Shown one piece after another: positions 26,114-36,896 of a DNA stretch of 64,000 bases (the stretch's first letter is position 1; each line of letters starts with the position of its first letter). The translations under genes were made by a program, and so were the position numbers. The DNA is from Haemophilus haemolyticus (GTDB lineage Bacteria; Pseudomonadota; Gammaproteobacteria; Enterobacterales; Pasteurellaceae): contig NZ_CP031240.1 in the NCBI RefSeq assembly GCF_003351405.1, forward strand, positions 1,674,001 through 1,738,000, in the 5' to 3' direction. Below the pieces are notes generated by a model, which did not search any database, was not told the DNA's origin, and was given only the letters and a program-made list of their open reading frames with translations.

Positions 26114-29100
26114 TTATTCTGTCGCCCCGAATCCACGTAAACCAACAACATGTACATGTTCTTGGTTGCCTGCGATTTTACGCACGAGTTTATAGGTTGT
26201 ACCTTTTTCCGGGCTAATGTTTTCTGGTGCAGCGATAAGTAACTGCATATCCAAACGTTCGCAAAGTTCGAATAAGGTAGAAATAGATTTACCGTCTAAA
26301 CGTGCTGCTTCATCTAAGAACAACAAGCGACAAGGCACAATATCTTTACCACGGATTCGACGGCTTTCTTCTTCCCAGCTTTGAACAACCATTAAGAGAA
26401 TTGACATACCTGTACCAATAGCTTCACCAGTAGAAAGTGCGCCACTTTCTGCACGTAACCACCCATCAGCACCACGGAATACTTCCACTTCAAGCTCAAG
26501 ATAATTACGGTAATCTAACAATTCTTCACCGATTGTTTGCGCTGTGCGTTGCCCCATATCAATATGTGGATTGATGCGTTGATAGAGCTTCGCCATGGCT
26601 TCAGAGAAGGTGATGCGATTGTCGTTGAATAAATCTTGATATTCATCTTGCTGACCAGAAAGTGCGTCCAACAACATGGCATGGGTATCACGAATATTCA
26701 CTACCAAACGAACAGATTTCACCTGACCGAACGCTATGTTTTGTAAGCCTTGGTTGAGCATACGAATACGATTTTGTTCACGCTGAATCGTTTTACGCAT
26801 AATATTTGCAACACTTTCAGAACTGATCGCCAATTTTTTCTCACGGCCAGTTAATTCAGTGGTTAAACGAGAAAGCTCAATTTCCATTTGTTCAATGGCA
26901 TCAATTGGATCATCCGTTTTAATAATGTCTTGACGAATACGTTCACGTAGATGCTGATACACCGCAATAAAGAACCGCACTTTATTTTCAGGTTTGCGAC
27001 TATCTTCCGACACTCTTAGACTATCACGTAGATATTCATTATCAGCTACCGCAGTACGCAACGCACCTAATGCTTTATCCGACATTGAACGTAACTCATC
27101 TGCAGATAAATAAGCGAGTTCTCGGCGATTGAGGCGTTTTTCCATATCAGAGTTACGTGATAAACGTAAAACCACACACCAACTCACTTTCGCTGCTACA
27201 ACTAATTCACGTTGAGTTTTATAATCACGTTCGGTTTTGCGGATTAGACGATTTAAGTTGTCCGCTTCGCTTTCAATTAATGTCAGTTGTTTTTCTACAT
27301 AAGAACGACGCTGACGGCTCGTTGAAAGTTGTTGATGTAATTCATCACGACGGATACGAGCACGTTCTTCGGCGCCATCATCAGCTCTCACGCCAAGATC
27401 GCTAATTTCACCAATCAACTCATTTAAGAGCTGATATTTACTATCGTAAGAGCTTTGTAACTGAATCAATACGCGATTATATTCAGCAAATTGACTTTGT
27501 TTTTGACGAACTTGCTCACGTTGCGTATCTCGCTGTGCCTGCATTTGTTCTAAACGTTGACGAAGTTTTTCGTTTAGTTCAGAAGTTTCAGCCTGCCCTG
27601 CATCTTCATAACCAAAATGCGGTTTACGTTGTACAACATCAGCTAACGCAAATACTCTTTGTTGAACTTGTTTTTGACACTCAATCGCTTGAGTTAATTC
27701 ATTTTTTAAGCCTTCGTAATTTTCTGGATCACTTTGTAAACTATTTGCAATCGGCTCTAATTGTGACAACGTTACGCCATGCTGACAAATAAAATATTCA
27801 TCTTGCTCTGCAATATCTAATTGCTCACGACATTCTTCAATACGATCAATTAAATCTTCATCAGCTAATACATTTAGTTGTGGAATTAACTTGTTGAGTA
27901 ATTGCAGTTTTTCTTTTGCATTATCTAATTGAATGCGTAATTGTTGTTCGCCGCTATTAAATTGGTTTAATTCACGATCAATTTCATTGCGTTCGCGATT
28001 AATTTCAGACATTAACTCTTCTGGATTTGGCTGGAACGCCAGCGCCAAATGCAACCCAACAAATTGGCTGAAATGTTCGTGTAAACGTTGGCATTTTTGT
28101 ACATCAAACGCAATTTGGGCATGTTGTTCTGCCACTTCATCACGTTCAATTTGTAATTCTTCTAAACGTTTTTCACGTGCTGCGCGCCCAAATAACGGGA
28201 TTTCAGGGAATCGTGAATAGCGTAATTCACGATCTGAAACTTGCACGACAACACCTAGCTCAAGTTCTTGTGCGGATAATACGCTGTCGTCAAATGCGGT
28301 AGGATCGCCTTCAATTAAGTACAAATCATCAGGGCAATCTTCTAATTGGACAAGTTGTTCACGCACAGCATTGAGATCACGCACAACAATAGCATGACGT
28401 GCAGGCCCGTAAAGTGCGGAGAAATAAGGCGCGTCTTCAATGGTTACATCATCGTAAAGCTCTGAAAGTAATACCCCACCAAAACGTTCTGCCAACATAT
28501 TTAAACGAGGATCTTCTGAACCATCTGGCTGACTTAAACGAGAAATTTGTTCATCCAATTGCAAACGTTTTTGTTCCAGTTGATCACGCTGCATCGTGAG
28601 TTCACGCTCTTTCACAAGTTGTGATTGCATAAAATTCATCACATCTTGGCTATGTTCAAACCTCTCGCCACTTTGTTGTTCTAAACGTTCTAATGCAGCT
28701 TGAGCTGTCAGCCATGCTGGGGCTTTACGCGCATTTTCATCATAAAGTGCGGTTAAATTTTCACGTTTTTGACGAAGCGCAGAACGATTTTCCACTTGTT
28801 CTGAAAGTTCAGCAGAAATATCTTCAATTAACGATTCTTGCTCTGCGTGATAATCCTCTAATTCTTCTGCCGTTTGTAAACTTAAATTAGCACGTTGATT
28901 AAAATCATTAAGTAATTTGACCGCACTTTGTTGTTGTGCATAGCGTTGCTCAAGTTCATGTAATTTTGTGCGAAGTTGTGGCGTTTGTTGTGCCTGCAAT
29001 TTTTGGCTTGGATATTCACGTAATAATTCTTTCGCACTTTCCCACGCCGCAGAACGAGGCATTTCACCCGCAATTTTGCATACTAATTGGTACGCTTTAT

Positions 29101-30646
29101 CGAACTGAGATTTCGCTGCTTCAGAAATAGACATTTTGTGCTCAAGCTCAAGTACGGTTTCCGTTAAACTTTCAGCATGGACTTCAAACTCTGCGTGATA
29201 ATCTTCTACATTTTTAACACTTAAATCCGCTAAACCACATAATGTTTTCGCTTTTTCAAGGGCTGCAATGGCTTGTTGATATTGAAGTGCGCGAGTTTGT
29301 TGGGCATCTAATGCTTGTTGATAATCTGCTAATTGGGCTCGTACCGCATCAATTTCAATTTCGGTTTGTTCAAATTGGGCTTGGCTTTCTTCTAACGCAT
29401 CATTCGCATCTTCAACCACCATTTTTTGTTCTTCTAAACGCTCGGTAAGTTCTGTAATATCTTCTTGATAACGCATGATTTTTTCTTGATGACGCAAAGC
29501 ATTTAGCACTAAGTTAAGATGATCAACCGCACTTTGGTGATCAACTTCTAAAATACGTTCATTTTCTGCCAATTCAGCCGCTTCTCGACTTAAATCAACT
29601 AAACGATGTTGAGATAAATTCTGCTCTGCTTTTGCTTTATACCACTCGCGACGAGATTCTAATGCAGCCTCAATATTGCCACGGCGTTCATTCGCATTAC
29701 GCATATAATCCGAAGCTACATAGTTGGTGGTTTCAGTAATTAAATGTTTGAATAAATCGCGATCTGATTGCGTGACCTTAATCGCTTCTAAAGTCATACG
29801 GTTCTCACGCAATGCACTTTCCATATCTTGGAAAGCTTTGCGTACACCTAAATTTTCTGGCAATAAATAATCACGTAAAGAGCGTGTGATTGCACTGGAA
29901 ATACCACCGTATAAAGATGCTTCGATAAGTTTATAGAATTTGCTTCGGTCAGATGCCGAACGTAAACGTTTCGGAATAATACCTAAATCGAACATCATGC
30001 CGTGATAATCAGTGATGGAATGATATTGTTTAAATTGCGCACCGATATTTTCAATTTTATCTTTGAGTTCGTTTAAATTAAGTACGCGTGCTTGACGTTC
30101 GCCCACGGTTTCAGTGAAAAGTGCGGTCGGATTTTGAGATAATTCTACACCTTGAATTGAAAACGTTTTTAAATCAACCTTTTTATCACGACCCGCAATT
30201 TGTTGCAGACGCACACCGACAAGAATACGTTGATGGCGAGAATTAATGGTATCTAATACCGCGTAACAAACACCCGGACGCAATTTACCATGTAAACCTT
30301 TATCACGAGAACCGCCTGTAGAGCCTGCTTCAGTAGTATTACGGAAATGTAAAAGGGTTAAATCTGGAATTAATGCTGTCACAAATCCAGCCATTGTGGT
30401 TGATTTACCCGCACCGTTACCACCAGAAAGTGTGGTAACTAATTCATCTAAATCGAAAGTACGCGCAAAAAAACCATTCCAGTTAATTAAGGTTAAAGAA
30501 CGAAATTTACCACGCTCTACACCATTGTTTGCAGTCATGCTAAAAGGGATAGGTGTTTCAACGATTTCTTCGACGTTTTCATTTTCTATAATGACTTCAT
30601 CGCTATCTAATTCGATTTCACTTTCTAATTCAAAAACATCAGACAT
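26114..30646 (-). CDS. mukB: Chromosome condensin MukB
   Basis: A 1510-residue SMC-like ATPase that compacts and segregates the chromosome with MukE and MukF. The Walker A motif ([13 protein letters not shown], about residues 68-80) lies near the N-terminus. Two long coiled-coil arms rich in Glu, Gln and Leu flank a central hinge, and the C-terminal head carries the ABC signature region [15 protein letters not shown] and Walker B ([11 protein letters not shown]). The stop/start with mukE share a base at 30646. Many uptake signals occur within the gene. Confidence 0.97.
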   Translation of the reverse strand: MSDVFELESEIELDSDEVIIENENVEEIVETPIPFSMTANNGVERGKFRSLTLINWNGFFARTFDLDELVTTLSGGNGAGKSTTMAGFVTALIPDLTLLHFRNTTEAGSTGGSRDKGLHGKLRPGVCYAVLDTINSRHQRILVGVRLQQIAGRDKKVDLKTFSIQGVELSQNPTALFTETVGERQARVLNLNELKDKIENIGAQFKQYHSITDYHGMMFDLGIIPKRLRSASDRSKFYKLIEASLYGGISSAITRSLRDYLLPENLGVRKAFQDMESALRENRMTLEAIKVTQSDRDLFKHLITETTNYVASDYMRNANERRGNIEAALESRREWYKAKAEQNLSQHRLVDLSREAAELAENERILEVDHQSAVDHLNLVLNALRHQEKIMRYQEDITELTERLEEQKMVVEDANDALEESQAQFEQTEIEIDAVRAQLADYQQALDAQQTRALQYQQAIAALEKAKTLCGLADLSVKNVEDYHAEFEVHAESLTETVLELEHKMSISEAAKSQFDKAYQLVCKIAGEMPRSAAWESAKELLREYPSQKLQAQQTPQLRTKLHELEQRYAQQQSAVKLLNDFNQRANLSLQTAEELEDYHAEQESLIEDISAELSEQVENRSALRQKRENLTALYDENARKAPAWLTAQAALERLEQQSGERFEHSQDVMNFMQSQLVKERELTMQRDQLEQKRLQLDEQISRLSQPDGSEDPRLNMLAERFGGVLLSELYDDVTIEDAPYFSALYGPARHAIVVRDLNAVREQLVQLEDCPDDLYLIEGDPTAFDDSVLSAQELELGVVVQVSDRELRYSRFPEIPLFGRAAREKRLEELQIERDEVAEQHAQIAFDVQKCQRLHEHFSQFVGLHLALAFQPNPEELMSEINRERNEIDRELNQFNSGEQQLRIQLDNAKEKLQLLNKLIPQLNVLADEDLIDRIEECREQLDIAEQDEYFICQHGVTLSQLEPIANSLQSDPENYEGLKNELTQAIECQKQVQQRVFALADVVQRKPHFGYEDAGQAETSELNEKLRQRLEQMQAQRDTQREQVRQKQSQFAEYNRVLIQLQSSYDSKYQLLNELIGEISDLGVRADDGAEERARIRRDELHQQLSTSRQRRSYVEKQLTLIESEADNLNRLIRKTERDYKTQRELVVAAKVSWCVVLRLSRNSDMEKRLNRRELAYLSADELRSMSDKALGALRTAVADNEYLRDSLRVSEDSRKPENKVRFFIAVYQHLRERIRQDIIKTDDPIDAIEQMEIELSRLTTELTGREKKLAISSESVANIMRKTIQREQNRIRMLNQGLQNIAFGQVKSVRLVVNIRDTHAMLLDALSGQQDEYQDLFNDNRITFSEAMAKLYQRINPHIDMGQRTAQTIGEELLDYRNYLELEVEVFRGADGWLRAESGALSTGEAIGTGMSILLMVVQSWEEESRRIRGKDIVPCRLLFLDEAARLDGKSISTLFELCERLDMQLLIAAPENISPEKGTTYKLVRKIAGNQEHVHVVGLRGFGATE

Positions 30647-31380
30647 TATTCTTGTTCTCCGTCAAATTCTTCGTCAATTTCATCCGCACTTTCCGCATCG
30701 TTTTCCATTAATTGCGCCTGTTTTTCCAACGCTAAGGATTCTGGTGTTGCCGCTTCCCCATCACGAATGAGTCGAGCTTGCGCCTCTAATGGATCATCTC
30801 CGCTACGCACTTCTGCACCAAAACGAAATACAGATTCAGAAATCGTAAATTTTCCACTATTTTGTTCGCCAACAGTTTGAATCATACCTAAACGACGCAA
30901 ACGACCAATTGCAGCTCGCACTTTTTCTGCCAATTTTTGTTTATCTAAATCGGAACCACTTGAACGCTGATTAACCGCTTTTAATAATTTTCCTTCATCG
31001 GCAAGATTTAATAATTCATCATATACTTCTTGCGTGCTAAAAATGCCCTGTTGAGCTAAACGTTCTGGGCTTAAATAAAGATAACAAAGCACTTTACCAA
31101 CAAGCATTTCCAACTCAGAAAGTACTGAACGCGCAATTAATGTCGTTGCTTTAGGACGAAGATAGAAAAATCCTTCTGGTGCACGAATTAGTTCCACATT
31201 ATAGCGACGATAAAATCCATCTAATTCATTTTGGAAATCCATTAAAAATGCGTGATTATCTAAATGCTCCGTGCTGATATGGCGACCTGAGCGCAATAGA
31301 CTATCTACCGCTGGAAATATTGGATTTGCAATCGCCACAGCGAGTTTTGGGGAAATTACATCTTGAAGGTTGTCTGTCAT
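30646..31380 (-). CDS. mukE: Condensin subunit MukE
   Basis: A 244-residue winged-helix partner of MukF. It has the typical segments [36 protein letters not shown] and a highly acidic C-terminus. It overlaps mukB by one base. Unlike E. coli, where mukF and mukE are tightly joined, here 259 bp containing a dyad repeat separate them. Confidence 0.95.
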   Translation of the reverse strand: MTDNLQDVISPKLAVAIANPIFPAVDSLLRSGRHISTEHLDNHAFLMDFQNELDGFYRRYNVELIRAPEGFFYLRPKATTLIARSVLSELEMLVGKVLCYLYLSPERLAQQGIFSTQEVYDELLNLADEGKLLKAVNQRSSGSDLDKQKLAEKVRAAIGRLRRLGMIQTVGEQNSGKFTISESVFRFGAEVRSGDDPLEAQARLIRDGEAATPESLALEKQAQLMENDAESADEIDEEFDGEQE

Positions 31381-31437
31381 AGGTTATTTCTCTATTAAAA
31401 CTTTATTCAGTTACTTTCTTCGTTAATCATTATTGCC

Positions 31438-31594
31438 AAATCTTCCCTAGCCCCTCTTTGCTAAAGAGAGGGATATTCTTTAGCAAATCAATTCTTGCTG
31501 ATTCCTTCAGCATTTTCTAACACAATGAAATAATCTCAATATTGATTATTTCATTATTATTCCCCTATTTAGCAAAGAGGGATTAGGGAGATCT
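31438..31594. repeat. Inverted-repeat element between mukF and mukE
   Basis: The left end (31438-31473) contains CCCCTCTTTGCTAAAGAG; the right end (31561-31594) is an inverted, imperfect copy. Each end is itself a small hairpin (CTCTTT-GCT-AAAGAG). Inside, TGAAATAATC (31526-31535) and GATTATTTCA (31544-31553) form a further 10-bp dyad. The whole resembles a small non-coding mobile or REP-like element. A single end-like copy occurs again at 52939. Confidence 0.65.
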
Positions 31595-31639
31595 AACAGA
31601 AGTAATTCCGTCGAAATTAGCTTTTAAATTATCTTAAAA

Positions 31640-32974
31640 TTAATACTTATCAATCACATGCGCTTGAACTTCTGCGCCACTTTTATTAATTGCTTGCCAA
31701 TCTGGATAAATACCCGATAAATCATCATTTGCCATACCAAGACGTACGGCTTGATCAACAATGATTCGAGCCACATCAAAATGACGAGAAAGTGGATAAT
31801 TTTCCAGTTGTTCTTTTAACACTAAACTCAAATCAATCGGACGGTTATTTTCACGATAAGCAATCAGTAAGCCTTGCATATGCTCTACAATTTGATCATG
31901 TAAATCAGAAAGGGATTCGTATTGCAATTCTTCTGGCAATTCACCCAATGCATCATCTTCACGCAACACCATTTCTTCATCGCGCAGATCAACTAAACGC
32001 TCAGCTTGCGCTGTCCATAAGAACCAAGGATGCTCAAAATAATGATGAATAGAATTACGTAAACGTTGTGAGAACACGCGATTTTTATCCATATCAATGG
32101 CTGTACGAATAAATTTATGTACATGGCGGTCATAACCAATCCATAAGTCTATGGCTTGTTGCCCCCAGCTAATAATTCGGTCAAGTTTAGATTGTAAATC
32201 GGTAATTAATTGATCGATAAAATACAAATCATCACGCCCAATCACACAATCTTGAATACGCAATAATTGTGCTTGAAGTTTATCCCCCGCGGCATTTAGC
32301 GTATCTTGCAATTCGCGCAAATTCCCAGATGTTTCATCTAATAAACGTTCACAGCTTGAAATTGCCGCTTGCCAATCTTTAGTAAGAAGCTCTGCAATTT
32401 CATCTTTAATGCTTTGCTGGTTTTCATCCATAATACGTTGTGAAAGATCGATGCTATCAAAAATCTCTGCAACGGAATATTTTAATGGCGCAAACACATT
32501 ACGACGCCAATAATGTTCACTTTCATTATTCTCCACGCCTTCTTCTGCAGAATCAGACGCGCGTTGAATTTCATCTGCCACAATGGAAAGTTGCACTGAA
32601 AGACGCAATGCGGAAAATTCACGCTGACGAATGTAATAATCAGACACGCCAACACCTAATGGCGTTAAACGATAAATCGCCAAACCTTCAGTAAATTCGC
32701 TACTAAAACGATTTAACAAACGTTGTTTCACTAATTCATTAATTGCATTATTCGCTCGTGTTGCAATGGCATCCGTGGATTGCTCAAAAGCATTCATCGT
32801 GTGGCGGAAAATATCCACAAGATCGGCTTCTAACATTTCGCCGTCTAAACGTTCGTTGTTATAAATTGCAATCGCCAGCAGGAAAACCAAGCGCTCGGTA
32901 GGTAAATTCAAAGAAAACTCGCGATCTTTTGCCCAAGAGACGAGTTCAGGAATAGTTTGGGATGTTTCAATCAT
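31640..32974 (-). CDS. mukF: Condensin kleisin MukF
   Basis: A 444-residue kleisin linking MukB heads to MukE. The N-terminus [20 protein letters not shown] aligns with E. coli MukF. The frame extends to a GTG at 33067, but the added 31 residues are unlike MukF. A TATAAT-type -10 (minus strand of 33015-33020) lies inside that extension, so 32974 is the better start. Central leucine-rich and C-terminal winged-helix regions look intact. It is the first gene of the mukFEB unit. Confidence 0.95.
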   Translation of the reverse strand: MIETSQTIPELVSWAKDREFSLNLPTERLVFLLAIAIYNNERLDGEMLEADLVDIFRHTMNAFEQSTDAIATRANNAINELVKQRLLNRFSSEFTEGLAIYRLTPLGVGVSDYYIRQREFSALRLSVQLSIVADEIQRASDSAEEGVENNESEHYWRRNVFAPLKYSVAEIFDSIDLSQRIMDENQQSIKDEIAELLTKDWQAAISSCERLLDETSGNLRELQDTLNAAGDKLQAQLLRIQDCVIGRDDLYFIDQLITDLQSKLDRIISWGQQAIDLWIGYDRHVHKFIRTAIDMDKNRVFSQRLRNSIHHYFEHPWFLWTAQAERLVDLRDEEMVLREDDALGELPEELQYESLSDLHDQIVEHMQGLLIAYRENNRPIDLSLVLKEQLENYPLSRHFDVARIIVDQAVRLGMANDDLSGIYPDWQAINKSGAEVQAHVIDKY

Positions 32975-33014
32975 TGAATTGCAAAGCGTTAAAATTGAAC
33001 AAAAAATTGGAAAG

Positions 33015-33020
33015 ATTATA
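33015..33020 (-). promoter_or_regulatory. -10 element of mukF
   Basis: TATAAT on the minus strand, 41 bases before the mukF ATG, with TTAAGA about 17 bases upstream as a weak -35. It argues against the longer GTG-started frame. Confidence 0.55.
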
Positions 33021-33422
33021 CAGGATTTTTTACGGATCTTAAAAATCTTCTTTTGAATTGACCGCACTTTTCCTATTTCTAACGCAGGAGAAATACAAAT
33101 ATTACCTATTTATTGCCCGCTCATTAAATCTATCAATAACTCATTTCTAAATTCATTGGAAGAAGAAACGATTGTTAATTACTTTTCATACTTTCTTTTT
33201 TCGAATGTATATAGATTTCTAAAAATATAATACTTTAGATAATTAATTTCAGGAGATTTCTGCTGTGAATAGTGGTAGCTGGTAAAATAAAAGAAAGAAT
33301 TTAATTTTTCAGAAAATTTTCAAACAATACCAGAAATAAAAAATATTTGAGCGTTTTTGCACAATTTTAGTTAATAAGATTTCCTATACTGATACCTCAT
33401 GTACATCAGAAAAGGAAAAATC

Positions 33423-33980
33423 ATGAAAAAAATGATCTCAACAGTATTTTGTTCGTTTATTGCTGGTACATCTTGTGCTAACTCATCAGTTTTTAGCATT
33501 AATGTGCCAGATTTACCTGAACACGGATTTCACGCTAAAAACTTGTTAAGTGCCGATTATGGTTTTGGTTGCAATGGAGGAAATCTGTCACCAGCAATAT
33601 CTTGGGCGAATGCTCCGAAAGGGACGAAAAGTTTTGTGGTGACGATCTATGATAAAGATGCGCCAACAGGCATTGGCTGGATGCATTGGGTAGTTGCAAA
33701 TATTCCTGCAAATACGACCGCTCTTCCTGAAGGCATTAAAGCTGATGGTACTAATTTACCACAAGGTGCGCTGCAAACCCGCACTGATTTTGGAGTGCCA
33801 GGCTTTGGCGGAGCTTGTCCACCCGAAGGACAAAAACATCGTTACGAAATTAAAGTCACAGCAGTAAGTGTAGAAATCTTGCCAAATGTGACGACAGATA
33901 CAATGCCTGCTGTAGTCGGTTATTTTACTAAAGCTAATGCCCTTGCCGAAGCTTCTATTATTGTGGAACATAGTCGTTAA
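33423..33980 (+). CDS. Secreted YbhB/YbcL-family PEBP-like protein
   Basis: A 185-residue protein of the phosphatidylethanolamine-binding/Raf-kinase-inhibitor-like family. The core motifs are ISWANAPKGTKSFVVTIYDKDAPTG (split here over two strands), WMHWVVANIP and the GACPPEGQKHRYEIKV ligand-site segment. A Lys/Met-rich start with a hydrophobic stretch ending in SCA suggests a periplasmic signal peptide. The frame opens at 33399, but AAGGA lies just before the ATG at 33423. Its last bases overlap the end of the convergent AraC-type gene. Biochemical role unknown in bacteria. Confidence 0.85.
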   Translation: MKKMISTVFCSFIAGTSCANSSVFSINVPDLPEHGFHAKNLLSADYGFGCNGGNLSPAISWANAPKGTKSFVVTIYDKDAPTGIGWMHWVVANIPANTTALPEGIKADGTNLPQGALQTRTDFGVPGFGGACPPEGQKHRYEIKVTAVSVEILPNVTTDTMPAVVGYFTKANALAEASIIVEHSR

Positions 33981-34765
33981 ACAGCACTCGATTGCCGAAC
34001 CTCTAACGGAGAACAACCAAAATGTTGTTTAAATTTCACGGAAAAACGTGAATGACTTTCATAGCCAACTTCATAGGCAATTTGTGAAATTGGGCGTTGA
34101 GTAAGTTGTAACAAATTCAACGCTCTCATCATTCGAACTGTAGTTAATACTTCCCGAAACGATGTTTTTTCTGCAGCGAGATGACGACGCAATGTAGCTT
34201 CACTGGTATTTAACAATTTTGCCATGTCTCCAATTTTCCAGTGATACTCAAAATTTTCTGAAATTTTCTTACTAATTTGACACTTTAAGGAAGGTGTAGA
34301 AAATGGATTAAATACACCACCCTGTTCCGACAACCAAGCCAGCAATTCCCACAAGCGAATTTCCACAATACGATCAGGAGTTTCATCACTGGAAAGTGCT
34401 TTTGAAACAATCGAAAAAGCTTGCTGTATAAAAGGATGTGCAGGCAAGTGAAACAGGCTTTCAAAGGGTTTTGGCTCAGAAAGCAGCCCAAAAAATCTCT
34501 CAACCACTGCATTATCAATAGATAACCAATCCGCTTGATATACACCTAATTCATCAGGTTCATTAATCACATCAAAGCGTTGATTTCCTGCCAACATTAC
34601 CATTTCACCAGCTTGGATAATTTTCTCTCCATTTATCCAACGCAAAATTTTCCTACCACGCCTAACCCAAATAACGGTAGGTTGCGTAAAATAAGATTTA
34701 TCTAGTTTCAATTTATGTCTTTGTATAATAGTACTTTTTTCAGCAAAATTAGGACGAATGAGCAT
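33977..34765 (-). CDS. AraC-family transcriptional regulator
   Basis: A 262-residue regulator with a cupin-like N-terminal sensor domain and a C-terminal AraC double helix-turn-helix. The first HTH is in WKIGDMAKLLNTSEATLRRHL and the second in QRPISQIAYEVGYESHSRFS, followed by FKQHFGCSPLEVR. The ATG at 34765 has AAGGAA 8 bases upstream, better than the in-frame start at 34792. It converges on the YbhB-like gene, overlapping it by four bases. Target unknown; the neighbouring gene is a candidate only by proximity. Confidence 0.88.
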   Translation of the reverse strand: MLIRPNFAEKSTIIQRHKLKLDKSYFTQPTVIWVRRGRKILRWINGEKIIQAGEMVMLAGNQRFDVINEPDELGVYQADWLSIDNAVVERFFGLLSEPKPFESLFHLPAHPFIQQAFSIVSKALSSDETPDRIVEIRLWELLAWLSEQGGVFNPFSTPSLKCQISKKISENFEYHWKIGDMAKLLNTSEATLRRHLAAEKTSFREVLTTVRMMRALNLLQLTQRPISQIAYEVGYESHSRFSVKFKQHFGCSPLEVRQSSAV

Positions 34766-34792
34766 AAAAATTCCTTGTAAAAGTGCGGTCAT

Positions 34793-35122
34793 TTTAAGTA
34801 ATTTTTTATGAATGTTCTAGATTAGGCTAAACACTCTCCCAATTTTTAAATGAAGGATCATTTAGAATTAATCTGCTACCTATAGCTATTTTCAACGTAC
34901 AAATGCTCACTAGACAGATAAAACCATCGTTCAGTTATATAATCAAATAGACGTAGAAAATTACAGAGAATCTAACTAGTTTATAGAATTCCATTATTGT
35001 CAGCTCAGATCTAATCTTCTACAGTTTAAGAACATATTACTTCTAAATTTTAGGAAAATGCGATCTTACTCTGATTTTTCACGTATAATGTGCGCCTTTC
35101 ATGAATAACTAAAGATAACAGA
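34793..35122. other. Spacer between the AraC regulator and ttcA
   Basis: 330 bases without a credible gene. An uptake signal lies near 34782 and a TATAAT (35085-35090) about 35 bases before ttcA is its likely -10. I see no other structure. Confidence 0.5.
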
Positions 35123-36064
35123 ATGACCGAATTAACCCAGTTAGCCCAACAAGAAAAAAAACAAACCTATAATTTCAATAAATTACAAAAACGTCTTCGC
35201 CGTAACGTAGGCAACGCCATTGCGGATTTTGGAATGATCGAAGATGGCGATAAAGTCATGGTGTGTTTATCCGGAGGCAAAGACAGTTATACGCTTCTCG
35301 ATATTTTGTTAAATTTACAGCAAAGCGCACCGATAAAATTTGATATTGTGGCTGTGAACCTCGATCAAAAACAACCGGGGTTTCCAGAACACGTATTGCC
35401 TGAATATTTGGAAAGCATTAGCGTAGATTACAAAATCGTACAAGAAAATACTTACGGAATTGTAAAAGAAAAAATTCCAGAAGGAAAAACCACTTGTTCA
35501 CTCTGCTCTCGCCTACGCCGTGGAATTTTATATCGTACCGCCACAGAACTTGGTGCAACCAAAATCGCTTTAGGACACCACCGAGACGATATGTTAGCGA
35601 CACTATTTTTAAATATGTTTTATGGTGGCAAAATGAAATCCATGCCACCTAAATTAATTTCTGACGATGGCAAACAAATTGTGATTCGTCCGCTTGCTTA
35701 TTGCAAAGAAAAAGATATTGAGAAATATGCCATCGCGAAAGAATTTCCGATTATTCCTTGTAATCTATGTGGCTCACAACCAAATCTTCAACGCCAAGTG
35801 GTGAAAGAAATGCTAAATACTTGGGATCGCCAATATCCGGGACGCTTAGAAACCATGTTCAGCGCAATGCAAAACATTACATTGTCACATATGTGCGATC
35901 CGAAATTATTTGATTTCAAAGGAATCAAACATGGGCAACTAATTGATGGCATTGAAGGCGATACCGCATTTGATGAAGAACGAATCACGCCAATGCAATT
36001 TGAAGACGAAGATCAAACTGATTTTTCAAACAACGAAATGATTAACTTTAAAGAAGTAAATTAA
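35123..36064 (+). CDS. ttcA: tRNA 2-thiocytidine biosynthesis protein TtcA
   Basis: A 313-residue PP-loop ATPase that thiolates C32 in tRNAs using a [4Fe-4S] cluster. It has the PP-loop [13 protein letters not shown], the first Cys pair in [12 protein letters not shown] and further Cys in [15 protein letters not shown]. Length matches E. coli TtcA. One base separates its stop from the tusE ATG, forming a two-gene sulfur-transfer operon. Confidence 0.95.
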   Translation: MTELTQLAQQEKKQTYNFNKLQKRLRRNVGNAIADFGMIEDGDKVMVCLSGGKDSYTLLDILLNLQQSAPIKFDIVAVNLDQKQPGFPEHVLPEYLESISVDYKIVQENTYGIVKEKIPEGKTTCSLCSRLRRGILYRTATELGATKIALGHHRDDMLATLFLNMFYGGKMKSMPPKLISDDGKQIVIRPLAYCKEKDIEKYAIAKEFPIIPCNLCGSQPNLQRQVVKEMLNTWDRQYPGRLETMFSAMQNITLSHMCDPKLFDFKGIKHGQLIDGIEGDTAFDEERITPMQFEDEDQTDFSNNEMINFKEVN

Positions 36065-36065
36065 T

Positions 36066-36395
36066 ATGTTGAATATCAATGGAATGGAAATTGAAACTGA
36101 CAAAGATGGTTATTTGCTTAATAGTCAACAATGGAACGAAGATGTTGCTCGCTCTATTGCGCAATTAGAAAGTATCGAATTAACAGATGCCCATTGGGAA
36201 GTGATTTATTTTGTGCGAGACTTTTATCAAGAATATAACACCTCCCCAGCCATCCGTATGTTGGTAAAAGCCATGGCTGAAAAGCTTGGGGCAGATAAAG
36301 GTAATAGCCGTTATTTGCAACGCTTATTTCCTGAAGGCCCCGCAAAACAAGCTACAAAACTAGCAGGCTTACCGAAACCTGCAAAATGCCTATAA
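36066..36395 (+). CDS. tusE: Sulfur-relay protein TusE (DsrC family)
   Basis: A 109-residue persulfide carrier. In E. coli, TusE passes sulfur from TusBCD to MnmA for 2-thiouridine synthesis. The family's penultimate Cys is present in the C-terminal KPAKCL, along with [21 protein letters not shown]. The second DsrC-type Cys (ten residues before) is absent, as usual for TusE. It is joined to ttcA by a 1-base spacer. An uptake signal lies just beyond its end. Confidence 0.93.
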   Translation: MLNINGMEIETDKDGYLLNSQQWNEDVARSIAQLESIELTDAHWEVIYFVRDFYQEYNTSPAIRMLVKAMAEKLGADKGNSRYLQRLFPEGPAKQATKLAGLPKPAKCL

Positions 36396-36508
36396 AAGTG
36401 CGGTCAATTTTTTGAAAATTTTAAACTCTGGGTTTATTTACGACTTGTTTTTTTGAAATAATAGATAAAATCTGCGTTCTTTTAAACCCTAACTAACAAG
36501 GAAATGTT

Positions 36509-36718
36509 ATGAAAATTAGTGCAAGAAACCAATTAAAAGGTAAAGTTGTTTCAATCGAAAACGGTTCAGTAAACGCGATCGTTCACATTGATATCGGTGG
36601 CGGTAACGTACTTTCTTCTACTGTATCTTTAGCAGCAGTTAAAGAATTAAACTTAGAAGTTGGTAAAGAAGCATACGCAATCATCAAAGCAACTTCTGTA
36701 ATGGTTGGGGTAGAATAA
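36509..36718 (+). CDS. mop: Molybdate-binding protein Mop (molbindin)
   Basis: A 69-residue single Mop/TOBE domain that stores molybdate or tungstate in a hexamer. The hallmark SARNQLKGKVVSIE at the N-terminus and AYAIIKATSVMVGVE at the C-terminus are both present. AAGGAAAT precedes the ATG. A perfect paired uptake-signal terminator follows, so it is a single-gene unit. Confidence 0.95.
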   Translation: MKISARNQLKGKVVSIENGSVNAIVHIDIGGGNVLSSTVSLAAVKELNLEVGKEAYAIIKATSVMVGVE

Positions 36719-36746
36719 TTTCTTCCATAAAAACAGAATTGAATAT

Positions 36747-36774
36747 AACCGCACTTTTAAAGTGCGGTTTTTTT
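36747..36774 (+). terminator. Paired uptake-signal terminator after mop
   Basis: AACCGCACTT and AAGTGCGGTT are perfect inverted copies around a 3-base loop, followed by a T-run. Confidence 0.92.
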
Positions 36775-36806
36775 ATGCCTTATTTTTCCAATCAACACAT
36801 TTTTAG

Positions 36807-36846
36807 ATAAAAAATAACGGCAATCGCTTAAACGATCACCGTTAAA
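36807..36846 (-). terminator. Probable terminator of thrS
   Basis: An imperfect stem (AACGG...ATCG with CGAT...CCGTT) followed on the minus strand by a T-run. Confidence 0.6.
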
Positions 36847-36896
36847 TTGAAATCACGGTTTAAATAGTAAATTATATTGGTTATTTTCGAGAAGTA

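Noticed and set aside
30396..30770. 124-residue plus-strand frame opposite mukB/mukE
   Set aside because: It is antisense to well-supported genes with no ribosome site or recognisable protein features.
32975..33067. 31-residue N-terminal extension of MukF from a GTG codon
   Set aside because: It is unlike MukF, and a TATAAT promoter element lies within it; the ATG at 32974 gives the normal length.
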